NCBI GenBank assembly: GCA_012798975.1
Contig: JAAZME010000266.1
Location: 1-5,974 of the forward strand
Source of the DNA: Gallicola sp.
GTDB lineage: Bacteria; Bacillota; Clostridia; Tissierellales; Peptoniphilaceae
Direction of reading: 5' to 3'
DNA length: 5,974 nucleotides
Numbering within the stretch: position 1 is the first letter of the stretch; the number at the start of each line of letters is the position of its first letter. Below the pieces are notes generated by a model that did no database searches, was not told where the DNA came from, and saw only the letters and a list, made by a program, of their open reading frames with translations. This document shows positions 1-5,914 of the stretch, one piece after another. The translations under genes were made by a program, and so were the position numbers.

Positions 1-203
1 AAACTGTTACCAGATAGCAAATTCAATAAATTCAGTATCCCAGTTTGTCCCGCTCCCCCCATAACTTGAGAGACCATTTCTTTATTCATAAATGGAACTG
101 GAATCGCATTTCCTAATCGGAAAACTCCAACCATTAATAATGTGAATATCATGCGCTGACGTAACTCTGCAACTGCCCATGCCTTGCGTATGGTTTCAAA
201 CAT
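1..203 (-). CDS. secY: Protein translocase subunit SecY, N-terminal part (runs off the window)
   Basis: SecY is the channel subunit of the SecYEG complex in the cytoplasmic membrane; it moves unfolded secretory proteins across the membrane and inserts membrane proteins. Only the first 67 codons plus two bases are here. The reading begins [17 protein letters not shown], the usual short cytoplasmic head. A hydrophobic first membrane segment follows at about residues 18-37, including the conserved FRLGNAIPVP. The stretch ILNLLNLLSGNS at 56-67 matches the start of the plug helix (MFNMFSGG in E. coli SecY). The ATG overlaps the rplO stop as TAATG, and a GAGGTGAT Shine-Dalgarno lies 7 bases upstream inside rplO, so translation is probably coupled to L15. 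Last position in the spc operon is the standard place for secY. The reading is open to the window edge; the missing 3' part is a window effect, not a truncation. Confidence 0.97.
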   Translation of the reverse strand, partial: MFETIRKAWAVAELRQRMIFTLLMVGVFRLGNAIPVPFMNKEMVSQVMGGAGQTGILNLLNLLSGNS

Positions 204-652
204 TAAATCACCTCTGCCTTTCCTCCAGCCTCTGTGATTTTGTCTTCAGCACCTTTTGTGAATTTATGTGCTTTAACAGTTACTTTCTTTTCTAACTCTC
301 CGTTTCCTAAGAATTTAATACCGTCTTTTGCTTTAGATTTTTTACAAATCCCAGCTTCAAAAAGTACTTCCGGAGTAATAACATCGCCATCATTGAAGCG
401 ATTTAAAATCTCAACATTTAGTTCTGCATATTGTTTTGCAAAAATATTTGTGAAACCTCTTTTAGGTAATCTTCTGAACAAAGGCATCTGACCACCTTCA
501 AATCCTGGACGTACTCCACCGCCTGAACGGCTGTTTTGTCCATCTCGTCCACGACCGGCTAGTTTGCCGTCTCCAGAACCATATCCTCTACCTACTCTTT
601 TACGCGCCTTATTTTTACCGCCTTTAGCTGGTTTTAAGTCATGTAGTTTCAA
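203..652 (-). CDS. rplO: 50S ribosomal protein L15 (uL15)
   Basis: L15 is a late-assembling protein of the large ribosomal subunit that threads a long basic N-terminal extension into 23S rRNA. The 149-residue length is normal for Firmicutes (about 146 in Bacillus subtilis). The N-terminal third is rich in glycine, lysine and arginine (residues 8-66), with the conserved [20 protein letters not shown] at 38-57 and RLPKRGF at 61-67. The globular C-terminal part carries the signature around [16 protein letters not shown] (116-131) and the family's typical AEVI ending. The start codon is TTG: it gives exactly the family start MKLHDLKP and sits 7 bases from a strong GGAGG core, while no in-frame ATG fits. 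The gene follows rpmD after 11 bases and its stop overlaps the secY start by one base. Confidence 0.98.
   Translation of the reverse strand: MKLHDLKPAKGGKNKARKRVGRGYGSGDGKLAGRGRDGQNSRSGGGVRPGFEGGQMPLFRRLPKRGFTNIFAKQYAELNVEILNRFNDGDVITPEVLFEAGICKKSKAKDGIKFLGNGELEKKVTVKAHKFTKGAEDKITEAGGKAEVI
207..214 (-). promoter_or_regulatory. Shine-Dalgarno of secY, encoded inside the end of rplO
   Basis: The bases GAGGTGAT form the last codons of L15 (Glu-Val-Ile) and at the same time a good ribosome binding site, ending 3 bases before the secY ATG (7 bases from GAGG). Together with the TAATG stop/start overlap this points to translational coupling of rplO and secY. Confidence 0.88.
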
Positions 653-657
653 GGGAA

Positions 658-665
658 CACCTCCT
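658..665 (-). promoter_or_regulatory. Shine-Dalgarno of rplO, overlapping the rpmD stop codon
   Basis: The sequence AGGAGGTG is strongly complementary to the 16S rRNA 3' end. Its first two bases belong to the TAG stop of rpmD (664-666), so stop and ribosome binding site are one unit. The GGAGG core lies 7 bases upstream of the TTG at 652-650, which supports that weak start codon. Confidence 0.9.
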
Positions 666-846
666 ATTCTACTTCTTCACATTCTACCATGTAAGAAATA
701 GTGTTAACCATTCCTCTGATAGCTTCATTATCCTCTTTTAAAACAGTTTGTCCTGGTTTGCGTAATCCAAGGGCTTCAACTGTCTTAACATGATTTTGCT
801 TTTTACCGATTTTGCTCTTTTTAAGAGTTATTTTAAGCTTTCCCAT
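664..846 (-). CDS. rpmD: 50S ribosomal protein L30 (uL30)
   Basis: L30 is a small protein on the surface of the large subunit, a compact alpha-beta fold that contacts 23S rRNA. The reading is 60 residues, the normal length for bacterial L30. Visible family marks are [24 protein letters not shown] (about 5-28, the conserved KS.IG....H..T...LGL pattern) and the following R-K-P-G-Q-T-V; after that come [18 protein letters not shown] at the C-terminus. The ATG is preceded by AAGGAGGG (857-864), which overlaps the rpsE stop codon. The gene sits in its standard place between rpsE and rplO, 16 bases after the former and 11 before the latter. Its stop is TAG. Archaeal-type L7/L30 extensions are absent. 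Confidence 0.97.
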   Translation of the reverse strand: MGKLKITLKKSKIGKKQNHVKTVEALGLRKPGQTVLKEDNEAIRGMVNTISYMVECEEVE

Positions 847-856
847 CGTGTCTAAG

Positions 857-864
857 CCCTCCTT
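857..864 (-). promoter_or_regulatory. Shine-Dalgarno of rpmD, overlapping the rpsE stop codon
   Basis: AAGGAGGG is read directly through the TAA stop of rpsE (863-865), giving TAAGGAGGG. The rpmD ATG begins 10 bases further on. A ribosome ending S5 would therefore sit on the L30 initiation region. Confidence 0.87.
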
Positions 865-1369
865 AACCTAAGATTTCTTTAACTGATTTTCCTCGTAATT
901 TTGCTACATCTTCTGCTTTTTTAAGACTTTTTAGTCCTTGAAGAGTTGCGTTAACTACGTTTCTAGGATTAGATGTTCCTAATGATTTAGAACGTACGTC
1001 ACGAATACCTGCAAGTTCGCATACGGCACGAACAGGACCGCCGGCGATAACTCCAGTACCTTCGCTTGCTGGTTTTAATAATACAGAACCCGCACCAAAA
1101 CGTCCGATTACTTCATGAGGAATTGTTGTTCCTACTAATGGTACATTGATTAAATGTTTTTTAGCATCTTGAGCAGCCTTGCGGATCGCTTCAGGAACTT
1201 CTTGAGCTTTACCTACTCCAACTCCTACGCGTCCTTTACCGTCTCCAACTACAACAAGGGCACTAAATCTAAAGTTTCTACCACCTTTAACTACTTTGGT
1301 AACACGATTAATAGAGACAACTTTTTCTTCGAATTCACTTTTCTCTACATCTCTTTTTCTATTTTCCAA
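863..1369 (-). CDS. rpsE: 30S ribosomal protein S5 (uS5)
   Basis: S5 lies on the solvent side of the small subunit near the mRNA entry channel and decoding fidelity region, next to S4 and S8. The protein is 168 residues, close to the 166 of Bacillus subtilis. The N-terminal double-stranded-RNA-binding-like domain spans about residues 14-77, with the signature [20 protein letters not shown] at 32-51 and [12 protein letters not shown] at 54-65. The C-terminal domain carries [15 protein letters not shown] (80-94) and [20 protein letters not shown] (97-116). The loop TKVVKGG (24-30), where changes give spectinomycin resistance in other bacteria, looks wild type. The start codon is TTG, chosen because GGGAGGG (1376-1382) lies at the right distance and the length then matches the family. 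The extra N-terminal residues ([13 protein letters not shown]) are charged and variable, as is usual. Confidence 0.98.
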   Translation of the reverse strand: MENRKRDVEKSEFEEKVVSINRVTKVVKGGRNFRFSALVVVGDGKGRVGVGVGKAQEVPEAIRKAAQDAKKHLINVPLVGTTIPHEVIGRFGAGSVLLKPASEGTGVIAGGPVRAVCELAGIRDVRSKSLGTSNPRNVVNATLQGLKSLKKAEDVAKLRGKSVKEILG

Positions 1370-1375
1370 AATTTT

Positions 1376-1382
1376 CCCTCCC
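1376..1382 (-). promoter_or_regulatory. Shine-Dalgarno of rpsE supporting a TTG start
   Basis: GGGAGGG lies 6 bases upstream of the TTG at 1369-1367 in the 17-base gap after rplR. No ATG occurs in frame near it, so this site decides the start. Confidence 0.85.
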
Positions 1383-1386
1383 TTGC

Positions 1387-1755
1387 TTAGAATTTAAGAC
1401 CAGCTTCTCTACAAGCATCTGCTAGTTCTTTTACTTTACCATGATATTGATACCCAGAACGATCGAAAACCACTTCAGTGATTCCTTTATCTACTGCTCT
1501 TTTACCAATAACTTCTCCAACCTTTTTCGCTGCATCTTTATTTGATGCATTTTCAAGGCTGCCTTTAATTTCTTTATCAAGTGTTGAAGCTGAAACTAAT
1601 GTTACACCTACAACATCATCTATGATTTGAGCATAAATATTAGCATTACTTTTGAAAATCGCAAGTCTTGGTCTCTCTGTAGTTCCGGAGATTTTCTTAC
1701 GTACTCTCGCATGTCTTGCTTTTCTATTTGCATTTTTATTAATTGCTTTAAACAT
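1387..1755 (-). CDS. rplR: 50S ribosomal protein L18 (uL18)
   Basis: L18 binds 5S rRNA together with L5 and helps anchor it in the central protuberance of the large subunit. The length of 122 residues is typical. The basic, flexible N-terminus ([18 protein letters not shown], about 5-22) is the RNA-binding arm. Further family marks are [21 protein letters not shown] (27-47), then the helix with [17 protein letters not shown] (71-87), and [28 protein letters not shown] at the C-terminus, the last being the most diagnostic block. The ATG is preceded by AAGGAG (1762-1767) with 6 bases between. It follows rplF after 13 bases and precedes rpsE by 17, the standard order. Confidence 0.98.
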   Translation of the reverse strand: MFKAINKNANRKARHARVRKKISGTTERPRLAIFKSNANIYAQIIDDVVGVTLVSASTLDKEIKGSLENASNKDAAKKVGEVIGKRAVDKGITEVVFDRSGYQYHGKVKELADACREAGLKF

Positions 1756-1768
1756 TGCCTACTCCTTC

Positions 1769-2308
1769 CTACTTACCGGTTTTACCGATCTTACGACGGA
1801 TATGCTCATCACTATAGCGAACACCTTTTCCTTTGTAAGGTTCCGGTTTTCTGTAGTCACGAATGACAGCAGCATAATTTCCAACTTGTTGTTTGTCGAT
1901 TCCAGTAATAACAATTTGATGCGCTTCTGGAACTTCTACATTGATACCTTCTGGATCTTCAACTTCGATTGGATGAGAGTATCCTAAGTTTAATGTAAGT
2001 TTTTTGCCTTGTTTTGCTGCTCTATATCCTGTACCTTCAATTAATAAAGTCTTAGTATAACCATTTGTAACTCCTTCAATCATGTTGAATAAAAGAGATC
2101 TCGTTAAACCGTGAAGAGACTTCATTTTCTTTGATTCATTAGGTCTTTGGATAGTGACAACATTGTCTTCTATATTAATATCCATGTCACTGCAGAGTTG
2201 TTGCTCTAAAGTACCTTTAGGACCTTTTACTTCAGCTAAATTCTTCTCTGAAATTTTGACTTCAACACCTGCAGGAATGTCGATTGGTAGTAATCCAATT
2301 CTTGACAT
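1769..2308 (-). CDS. rplF: 50S ribosomal protein L6 (uL6)
   Basis: L6 sits near the factor-binding site of the large subunit, touching the sarcin-ricin loop region and the base of the stalk. The 179-residue length is normal. The two tandem copies of the L6 fold are visible, roughly residues 1-82 and 83-179. The start MSRIGLLPIDIPAGVEV is diagnostic, EVKGPKGTL lies at 26-34, and the C-terminal signature PEPYKGKGVRY is at 155-165. The residues just before the signature read IRDYRKPEPYKG, where many bacteria have IRSVRPPEPYKG; this is a mild variation, not a defect. The ATG is served by a near-perfect AAGGAGGTAATT (2309-2320). The gap to rpsH is 26 bases and the stop codon is TAG. Confidence 0.98.
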   Translation of the reverse strand: MSRIGLLPIDIPAGVEVKISEKNLAEVKGPKGTLEQQLCSDMDINIEDNVVTIQRPNESKKMKSLHGLTRSLLFNMIEGVTNGYTKTLLIEGTGYRAAKQGKKLTLNLGYSHPIEVEDPEGINVEVPEAHQIVITGIDKQQVGNYAAVIRDYRKPEPYKGKGVRYSDEHIRRKIGKTGK

Positions 2309-2320
2309 AATTACCTCCTT
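2309..2320 (-). promoter_or_regulatory. Very strong Shine-Dalgarno of rplF
   Basis: AAGGAGGTAATT is almost fully complementary to the 3' end of 16S rRNA and directly abuts the ATG; the GGAGG core is 5 bases from the start. It is the most extended match among the junctions in this window. Confidence 0.88.
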
Positions 2321-2334
2321 AAGCTTTTACAGTA

Positions 2335-2730
2335 TTACCATACATAACAGATAACTTCGCCGCCGACACCTTCTTGTCTTGCAACTTTATCTGTTACTAC
2401 GCCTTTTGATGTTGAAATAATTGCAACACCTAATCCACCAAGTACTTTTGGCACTTCATTTGCTTTTACGTAAACTCTTAGTCCAGGTTTAGAAATTCTC
2501 TTAATACCAGAGATTACTTTTTCCTCATTTGGGCCGTATTTTAAGTCTACTGTTATCATACCTTGTTTGTCATCTTCCGTTACATTGAAACCATCGATAA
2601 AACCTTCATCAAGTAATATTTGAACTACATCTTTTTTAACGGTAGATGCAGGAATTTCTACTGATTTATGTCTTGCATTGTTTCCGTTTCTAATTCTTGT
2701 TAGCATATCTGCTATAGGATCAGTCATCAT
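2335..2730 (-). CDS. rpsH: 30S ribosomal protein S8 (uS8)
   Basis: S8 is a primary binder of 16S rRNA (helix 21) that organises the central domain of the small subunit; in E. coli it also represses the spc operon by binding its own mRNA near rplE. The 131-residue length fits the family (132 in Bacillus subtilis). [14 protein letters not shown] at 2-15 is the hallmark N-terminus. [18 protein letters not shown] (72-89) and the C-terminal signature [18 protein letters not shown] (101-118), ending in GGEVICYVW, are all present. Two ATG codons stand side by side (2730-2728 and 2727-2725); the first is called because GGAGG lies 8 bases upstream, but the second would change only one residue. It follows rpsZ after 22 bases. 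Confidence 0.98.
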   Translation of the reverse strand: MMTDPIADMLTRIRNGNNARHKSVEIPASTVKKDVVQILLDEGFIDGFNVTEDDKQGMITVDLKYGPNEEKVISGIKRISKPGLRVYVKANEVPKVLGGLGVAIISTSKGVVTDKVARQEGVGGEVICYVW

Positions 2731-2752
2731 AAAAGCTACCTCCTCTCTAATT

Positions 2753-2938
2753 CTACCAGCTTGCCTTCTTAACGCCAGGGATCTCGCCTCTATAAGCTAA
2801 TTCTCTAAAGCAAATACGACAAATTCCATATTTTCTTAGATAACCATGAGGTCTTCCACAAATTCTACATCTTGTATATGCACGAGTGCTAAACTTAGCA
2901 GGTCGTTGTTGTTTTGCGATCATTGATTTTTTTGGCAC
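2753..2938 (-). CDS. rpsZ: 30S ribosomal protein S14, zinc-binding type (uS14, type Z)
   Basis: S14 binds 16S rRNA in the head of the small subunit and is needed for late assembly. This is the short C+ form: 61 residues, like the Bacillus subtilis zinc-type S14 and unlike the roughly 90-100-residue zinc-free form. Four cysteines, C24-X2-C27 and C40-X2-C43, make a zinc ribbon, in the contexts [11 protein letters not shown] and [14 protein letters not shown]. The ending IPGVKKASW is family typical. The start codon is GTG: it restores the conserved head (V/M)[12 protein letters not shown], whereas the first ATG would drop five conserved residues. The upstream ribosome site is an unusual G run. 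Placement between rplE and rpsH is standard; the gene is often called rpsN in annotations. Confidence 0.97.
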   Translation of the reverse strand: MPKKSMIAKQQRPAKFSTRAYTRCRICGRPHGYLRKYGICRICFRELAYRGEIPGVKKASW

Positions 2939-2946
2939 TAGTGTAT

Positions 2947-2956
2947 CCCCCCTTTT
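2947..2956 (-). promoter_or_regulatory. Atypical G-run Shine-Dalgarno of rpsZ
   Basis: The 16-base gap between rplE and the rpsZ GTG contains AAAAGGGGGGAT instead of AAGGAGG. The six-G run (2947-2952) can still pair with the CCUCC of 16S rRNA using one G-U pair and stands 8 bases from the start. The site overlaps the rplE stop TAA (2955-2957). Confidence 0.7.
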
Positions 2957-3497
2957 ATTTACGGAAAGGCATTCCCATTAACTCTAAAAATACCTTCGCC
3001 TCTTCGTCTGTTTTTGAAGTCGTTACAACAGAAATGTCCATTCCTCTGATTTGATCGATTTCATCGTATTCAATTTCAGGGAAAATTAATTGTTCTTTAA
3101 TTCCGATTGTGTAGTTTCCTCTTCCGTCAAAGGAAGATGAGCTTACACCTCTAAAGTCTCTTACTCGAGGTAAAGAAATGTTCATTAGTTTGTCTAAGAA
3201 ATCATACATTTTCTTTCCGCGAAGTGTTACTTTTGCACCAATTGTCATACCTTCTCTAAGCTTGAAATTCGCAATGGATTTCTTCGCTTTTGTTACGATA
3301 GGTTTTTGTCCAGTGATTTTCTCAATATCACGAACAGCTCCTTCAACAGCTTTTGGATTGTCTTTAGAGGATCCAAGTCCAATATTTAAAACAACCTTGT
3401 TTAATTTTGGAGCTTCCATAACATTCTTATATTCAAAACGCTCCATAAGAGCTGGAATTACTTCTTCATTATATTTATCTAATAATCTGGAAGTCAC
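2955..3497 (-). CDS. rplE: 50S ribosomal protein L5 (uL5)
   Basis: L5 binds 5S rRNA with L18, sits in the central protuberance and touches the P-site tRNA and the bridge to S13. The protein has 180 residues, one more than Bacillus subtilis L5. Visible blocks are the family signature [20 protein letters not shown] (61-80), then [20 protein letters not shown] (81-100), [11 protein letters not shown] (109-119), [20 protein letters not shown] (122-141) and the C-terminal GMPFRK. The start codon is GTG at 3497-3495, placed 7 bases after GGAGG and giving the expected head [17 protein letters not shown]; no ATG fits before residue 18. It lies 17 bases after rplX, whose stop is TAG, and 16 before rpsZ. 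Confidence 0.98.
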   Translation of the reverse strand: MTSRLLDKYNEEVIPALMERFEYKNVMEAPKLNKVVLNIGLGSSKDNPKAVEGAVRDIEKITGQKPIVTKAKKSIANFKLREGMTIGAKVTLRGKKMYDFLDKLMNISLPRVRDFRGVSSSSFDGRGNYTIGIKEQLIFPEIEYDEIDQIRGMDISVVTTSKTDEEAKVFLELMGMPFRK

Positions 3498-3503
3498 GCT
3501 TTT

Positions 3504-3510
3504 ACCTCCC
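3504..3510 (-). promoter_or_regulatory. Shine-Dalgarno of rplE supporting a GTG start
   Basis: GGGAGGT lies in the 17-base rplX-rplE gap, with the GGAGG core 7 bases from the GTG. It fixes the start of L5 at 3497. A short inverted repeat (GGAAG at 3510-3514, CTTCC at 3489-3493) flanks site and start codon. Confidence 0.85.
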
Positions 3511-3514
3511 TTCC

Positions 3515-3823
3515 CTATTTAATCTCTTCTCCGCTTGCTTTTGCAATTCGGACTTTTTTACCGTCTTCTATTTTGTAACCTACTCTTGAGCCTTTTTTAG
3601 ACTTTTCATCGTAAAACATTACGTTTGAAATGTCGATTGGGCCTTCTTCTTTCACAATACCGCCTGGTGATTGTGGACCACGAGGTTTAACATGTTTTGT
3701 AAGAATATTTACACCTTCAACAACAACTTTATTTTTCTTAGGCATAGTGTCTAGAACTTTTCCAGTTTTGCCTTTATATTGTCCTGAAGTGACGATTACC
3801 GTATCTCCGGTTTTAATTTTCAT
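3515..3823 (-). CDS. rplX: 50S ribosomal protein L24 (uL24)
   Basis: L24 is one of the initiators of large-subunit assembly; it binds near the 5' end of 23S rRNA and lies by the peptide exit tunnel. The 102-residue length is normal. A KOW motif is clear in the N-terminal part: [20 protein letters not shown] at residues 4-23. It is followed by [20 protein letters not shown] (33-52) and [19 protein letters not shown] (54-72), all family typical. The C-terminal loop reads [13 protein letters not shown], so this is the version without the cysteine pair seen in some L24 proteins. The ATG is preceded by GGAGGTG in the 16-base gap after rplN. The stop codon is TAG. Confidence 0.98.
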   Translation of the reverse strand: MKIKTGDTVIVTSGQYKGKTGKVLDTMPKKNKVVVEGVNILTKHVKPRGPQSPGGIVKEEGPIDISNVMFYDEKSKKGSRVGYKIEDGKKVRIAKASGEEIK

Positions 3824-3839
3824 TAATTGACACCTCCAC

Positions 3840-4208
3840 TTATAATACTTCCGGTGCTAATGAAATAATCTTCATGAAATTTCCTTCTCGAAGTTCTCTT
3901 GTAACTGAGCCGAAAATTCTAGTACCTACCGGATTTTTGTCGTCTTTAATAATAACTGCTGCATTATCGTCAAAACGGATATAACTTCCGTCTACTCTTC
4001 TAATACCTTTAGCTGTACGTACAATAACTGCTTTAACAACTTCACCCTTCTTTACAACTCCTCCGGGTGTAGCACTTTTTACTGAACAAACAACTACATC
4101 ACCAATTCTAGCGTACTTTCTTCTAGTACCTCCTAGAACACGGATGACAAGCAACTCTTTTGCACCTGAATTATCCGCAACTTTTAAACGGGATTCTACT
4201 TGAATCAT
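3840..4208 (-). CDS. rplN: 50S ribosomal protein L14 (uL14), first gene of the spc part
   Basis: L14 lies at the subunit interface of the large subunit, forms bridges to 16S rRNA and is the docking site of the silencing factor RsfS. The 122-residue length is exactly that of the family. The reading starts [20 protein letters not shown] and contains [17 protein letters not shown] (24-40), [20 protein letters not shown] (60-79) and the signature [20 protein letters not shown] (80-99). It ends in [10 protein letters not shown]. The ATG has AAAGGAGGATC upstream (GGAGG at 4216-4220). The gap to rpsQ is 27 bases, the longest in the window, and still too short for a separate terminator and promoter of usual size. 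Confidence 0.98.
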   Translation of the reverse strand: MIQVESRLKVADNSGAKELLVIRVLGGTRRKYARIGDVVVCSVKSATPGGVVKKGEVVKAVIVRTAKGIRRVDGSYIRFDDNAAVIIKDDKNPVGTRIFGSVTRELREGNFMKIISLAPEVL

Positions 4209-4235
4209 TTAAGATCCTCCTTTCCAAAATAAGAA

Positions 4236-4490
4236 TTATTTTGCTTTCTCAAGGATTTCGACAAGTCTCCATCTCTTATTTTTAGAAAGAGCTCTTGTTT
4301 CCATTATCTTTACTCTATCTCCAATATTACACTCGTTATTTTCATCATGAGCTGTAAATTTTGTAGTTTTCTTTAACTGTTTTTTGTATACAGGATGTGA
4401 TACCTTTGTGTTAACTGCAACGACAATTGATTTGTCCATTTTATCAGATACCACTCTCCCAATGATAGTTTTTCTTTTATTTCTTTCCAT
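4236..4490 (-). CDS. rpsQ: 30S ribosomal protein S17 (uS17), last gene of the S10 part
   Basis: S17 is a primary binder of the 5' domain of 16S rRNA and acts early in small-subunit assembly; its fold is an OB barrel. The 84-residue length is typical. The N-terminus [21 protein letters not shown] and [14 protein letters not shown] (24-37) are family typical. The signature [20 protein letters not shown] spans 57-76, and the protein ends VEILEKAK. The ATG follows the rpmC stop after only 6 bases, so its Shine-Dalgarno AAGGAGG (4502-4508) lies inside the last codons of rpmC. This arrangement suggests coupled translation of L29 and S17. Confidence 0.98.
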   Translation of the reverse strand: MERNKRKTIIGRVVSDKMDKSIVVAVNTKVSHPVYKKQLKKTTKFTAHDENNECNIGDRVKIMETRALSKNKRWRLVEILEKAK

Positions 4491-4496
4491 ATTGGG

Positions 4497-4703
4497 TTAA
4501 GCCTCCTTGCCGATCTTAAGTTCTCTTTCCCTGATGATTGTCTTAATTCGAGCGATATCTTTTTTAACTCCGCCGATTCTCATAGGATTTTCTAATTGTC
4601 CAGTTGCCAATTGAAAACGAAGATTAAAAAGTTCAGTTTTTAAATCTTTTAATGTATTCGCTAAGTCTTGATCTGACATTTGTCTAATTTCCTTAGTTTT
4701 CAT
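4497..4703 (-). CDS. rpmC: 50S ribosomal protein L29 (uL29)
   Basis: L29 is a small two-helix protein beside the exit tunnel of the large subunit, next to L23, where it contributes to the docking site for trigger factor and SRP. From the ATG at 4703 it has 68 residues, the usual bacterial length. It begins [20 protein letters not shown], then [20 protein letters not shown] (21-40), and ends with the signature [16 protein letters not shown] (46-61). The open frame extends further upstream to 4742, but the added 13 residues ([13 protein letters not shown]) resemble no L29 and would overlap rplP by 50 bases. The called start overlaps rplP by 11 bases; possible ribosome sites are GGTGA (4709-4713) or AAGGA (4715-4719). 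An ATG at 4715 is a weaker alternative. Confidence 0.95.
   Translation of the reverse strand: MKTKEIRQMSDQDLANTLKDLKTELFNLRFQLATGQLENPMRIGGVKKDIARIKTIIRERELKIGKEA
4502..4508 (-). promoter_or_regulatory. Shine-Dalgarno of rpsQ, encoded in the last codons of rpmC
   Basis: AAGGAGG makes up the Lys-Glu codons plus the first base of the Ala codon that end L29. It stands 11 bases from the rpsQ ATG, slightly longer than the spacing at other junctions here. Confidence 0.82.
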
Positions 4704-5136
4704 TAGCTTCACCATCCTTATCCTGAAGCTCTTCACGAGCAATGAATTTTGTTTTGATCGGTAATTTCATCGCTGCAAGTCTCATTGCCTCTCTTGCAAC
4801 ATCTTCTGGTACACCAGCCATTTCGAAAAGAACTTTACCAGGTTTAACAACAGCTACCCAGTACTCTGGAGCCCCTTTTCCGGAACCCATTCTTACTTCT
4901 GCTGGTTTTTTAGTAACAGGTTTATCTGGGAAAACTTTAATCCAGATATTTCCACCTCTTTTGATATATCTTGTCATGGCACATCTGGCAGACTCGATTT
5001 GGTTCGAAGTCATCCAACAAGGCTCTATTGCTTGAAGGCCATAATCACCATAGGTAATTGTATTTCCCTTTAAGGCTTTACCTTTCATTCTACCGCGATG
5101 AACTCTACGGTATTTCACTCTCTTAGGCATTAGCAT
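4693..5136 (-). CDS. rplP: 50S ribosomal protein L16 (uL16)
   Basis: L16 lies near the A site and peptidyl-transferase region of the large subunit and is needed for a late assembly step. The 147-residue length is close to the 144 of Bacillus subtilis. The sequence begins [19 protein letters not shown], continues with [13 protein letters not shown] (29-41), [20 protein letters not shown] (47-66) and the signature [20 protein letters not shown] (82-101), and ends with [10 protein letters not shown] (123-132) plus a short acidic tail. Arg82 corresponds to the arginine that is hydroxylated in E. coli L16; I see no evidence about modification here. The ATG is preceded by AAGGAGG (5146-5152) with 9 bases between. 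The 3' end overlaps rpmC by 11 bases. Confidence 0.98.
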   Translation of the reverse strand: MLMPKRVKYRRVHRGRMKGKALKGNTITYGDYGLQAIEPCWMTSNQIESARCAMTRYIKRGGNIWIKVFPDKPVTKKPAEVRMGSGKGAPEYWVAVVKPGKVLFEMAGVPEDVAREAMRLAAMKLPIKTKFIAREELQDKDGEANEN

Positions 5137-5159
5137 AGCTTAAGTCCTCCTTCCTAATG

Positions 5160-5897
5160 TTAGTTGTTGTCTCTACCACTAGATTGTTTATTGTTTCTGC
5201 GACGATCTCTTCTTCTATTATCTCTTTTTCTGTCATGTTTAGCTTCTGGCAGTTGTGCTTCTTTCATACCAGGAAGAACTTCACCTTTGTAAAGCCAAAC
5301 TTTAACGCCTAATTTTCCGTATGTTGTATCTGCTTCTGCAAAACCGTATTCGATATCAGCTCTTAAAGTTTGTAGAGGAATAGTTCCTTCGCTATAACCT
5401 TCAGTTCTCGCCATATCTGCTCCGCCAACACGTCCTGAAACAGCAGTTTTGATTCCTTTTGCTCCAGCTCTCATACTTCTTTGGATAGACTGTTTCATCG
5501 CTCTTCTGAAAGAAATTCTTCTTTCCAACTGAGATGCAATGTTTTCAGCTACTAATTGTGCGTTTAAATCAGGAGTTCTGATTTCTTCAACATTAATGAT
5601 AACTTTTTTGTTTGTAAGTTTTTCAACTTTTGTTTTTAAAGCTTCTACTCCGCTTCCTTGACGGCCGATAACCATTCCAGGTTTTGCTGTATAGATAGTA
5701 ACTTTAATTTTATTTGCTGCTCTTTCAATGTCTATTTTAGAAATACCTGCTAATTCTTGCTCTTTTTTAACAAGTGCTCTTATTTTATGATCTTCTACTA
5801 ATAAGTCACTGAAATCTTTTTTATCAGCAAACCATTTAGAATTCCAATCTTTAATGACTCCTACACGTAACCCATGAGGGTTTACTTTTTGACCCAT
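5160..5897 (-). CDS. rpsC: 30S ribosomal protein S3 (uS3)
   Basis: S3 lies in the head of the small subunit at the mRNA entry channel and, with S4 and S5, helps unwind mRNA. The reading has 245 residues, somewhat longer than Bacillus subtilis S3. It starts [21 protein letters not shown] type II KH domain follows (about 38-107), with its GxxG loop as GRQG at 78-81. R131, R132 and K135, which match the residues tied to helicase activity in E. coli S3, are present. The C-terminal domain has the signature [20 protein letters not shown] (155-174) and ends [12 protein letters not shown]. The last 26 residues are a highly charged arginine- and asparagine-rich tail. The ATG has AAGGAGGGG upstream, fused to the rplV stop. 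Confidence 0.98.
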   Translation of the reverse strand: MGQKVNPHGLRVGVIKDWNSKWFADKKDFSDLLVEDHKIRALVKKEQELAGISKIDIERAANKIKVTIYTAKPGMVIGRQGSGVEALKTKVEKLTNKKVIINVEEIRTPDLNAQLVAENIASQLERRISFRRAMKQSIQRSMRAGAKGIKTAVSGRVGGADMARTEGYSEGTIPLQTLRADIEYGFAEADTTYGKLGVKVWLYKGEVLPGMKEAQLPEAKHDRKRDNRRRDRRRNNKQSSGRDNN

Positions 5898-5905
5898 TTA
5901 ATTGA

Positions 5906-5914
5906 CCCCTCCTT
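5906..5914 (-). promoter_or_regulatory. Shine-Dalgarno of rpsC, overlapping the rplV stop codon
   Basis: AAGGAGGGG begins inside the TAA stop of rplV (5913-5915) and ends 8 bases before the rpsC ATG. The overlap again links termination of one protein with initiation of the next. Confidence 0.87.

Noticed and set aside
1..203. secY as a truncated gene
   Set aside because: The frame is open to the window edge with normal N-terminal features; the cut comes from the window boundary.
1652..1987. 111-residue plus-strand open frame opposite rplR and rplF
   Set aside because: It lies wholly opposite two intact conserved genes, and its translation is hydrophobic shadow sequence without recognisable family features.
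2318..2326. AAGCTT palindrome in the rpsH-rplF gap as a possible terminator or operator
   Set aside because: A six-base palindrome is too short and AT-rich, and no T run follows as a terminator would need.
2154..2354. Plus-strand open frame spanning the rplF-rpsH gap
   Set aside because: It mostly lies opposite the start of rplF, has no recognisable product and is a chance shadow.
3178..3522. 114-residue plus-strand open frame opposite rplE
   Set aside because: It is antisense to the conserved core of L5; the Ser/Phe/Leu-rich composition is what the reverse of a Lys/Glu-rich gene gives.
4742..5035. 97-residue plus-strand open frame opposite rplP
   Set aside because: It is fully antisense to L16, which is intact and conserved.
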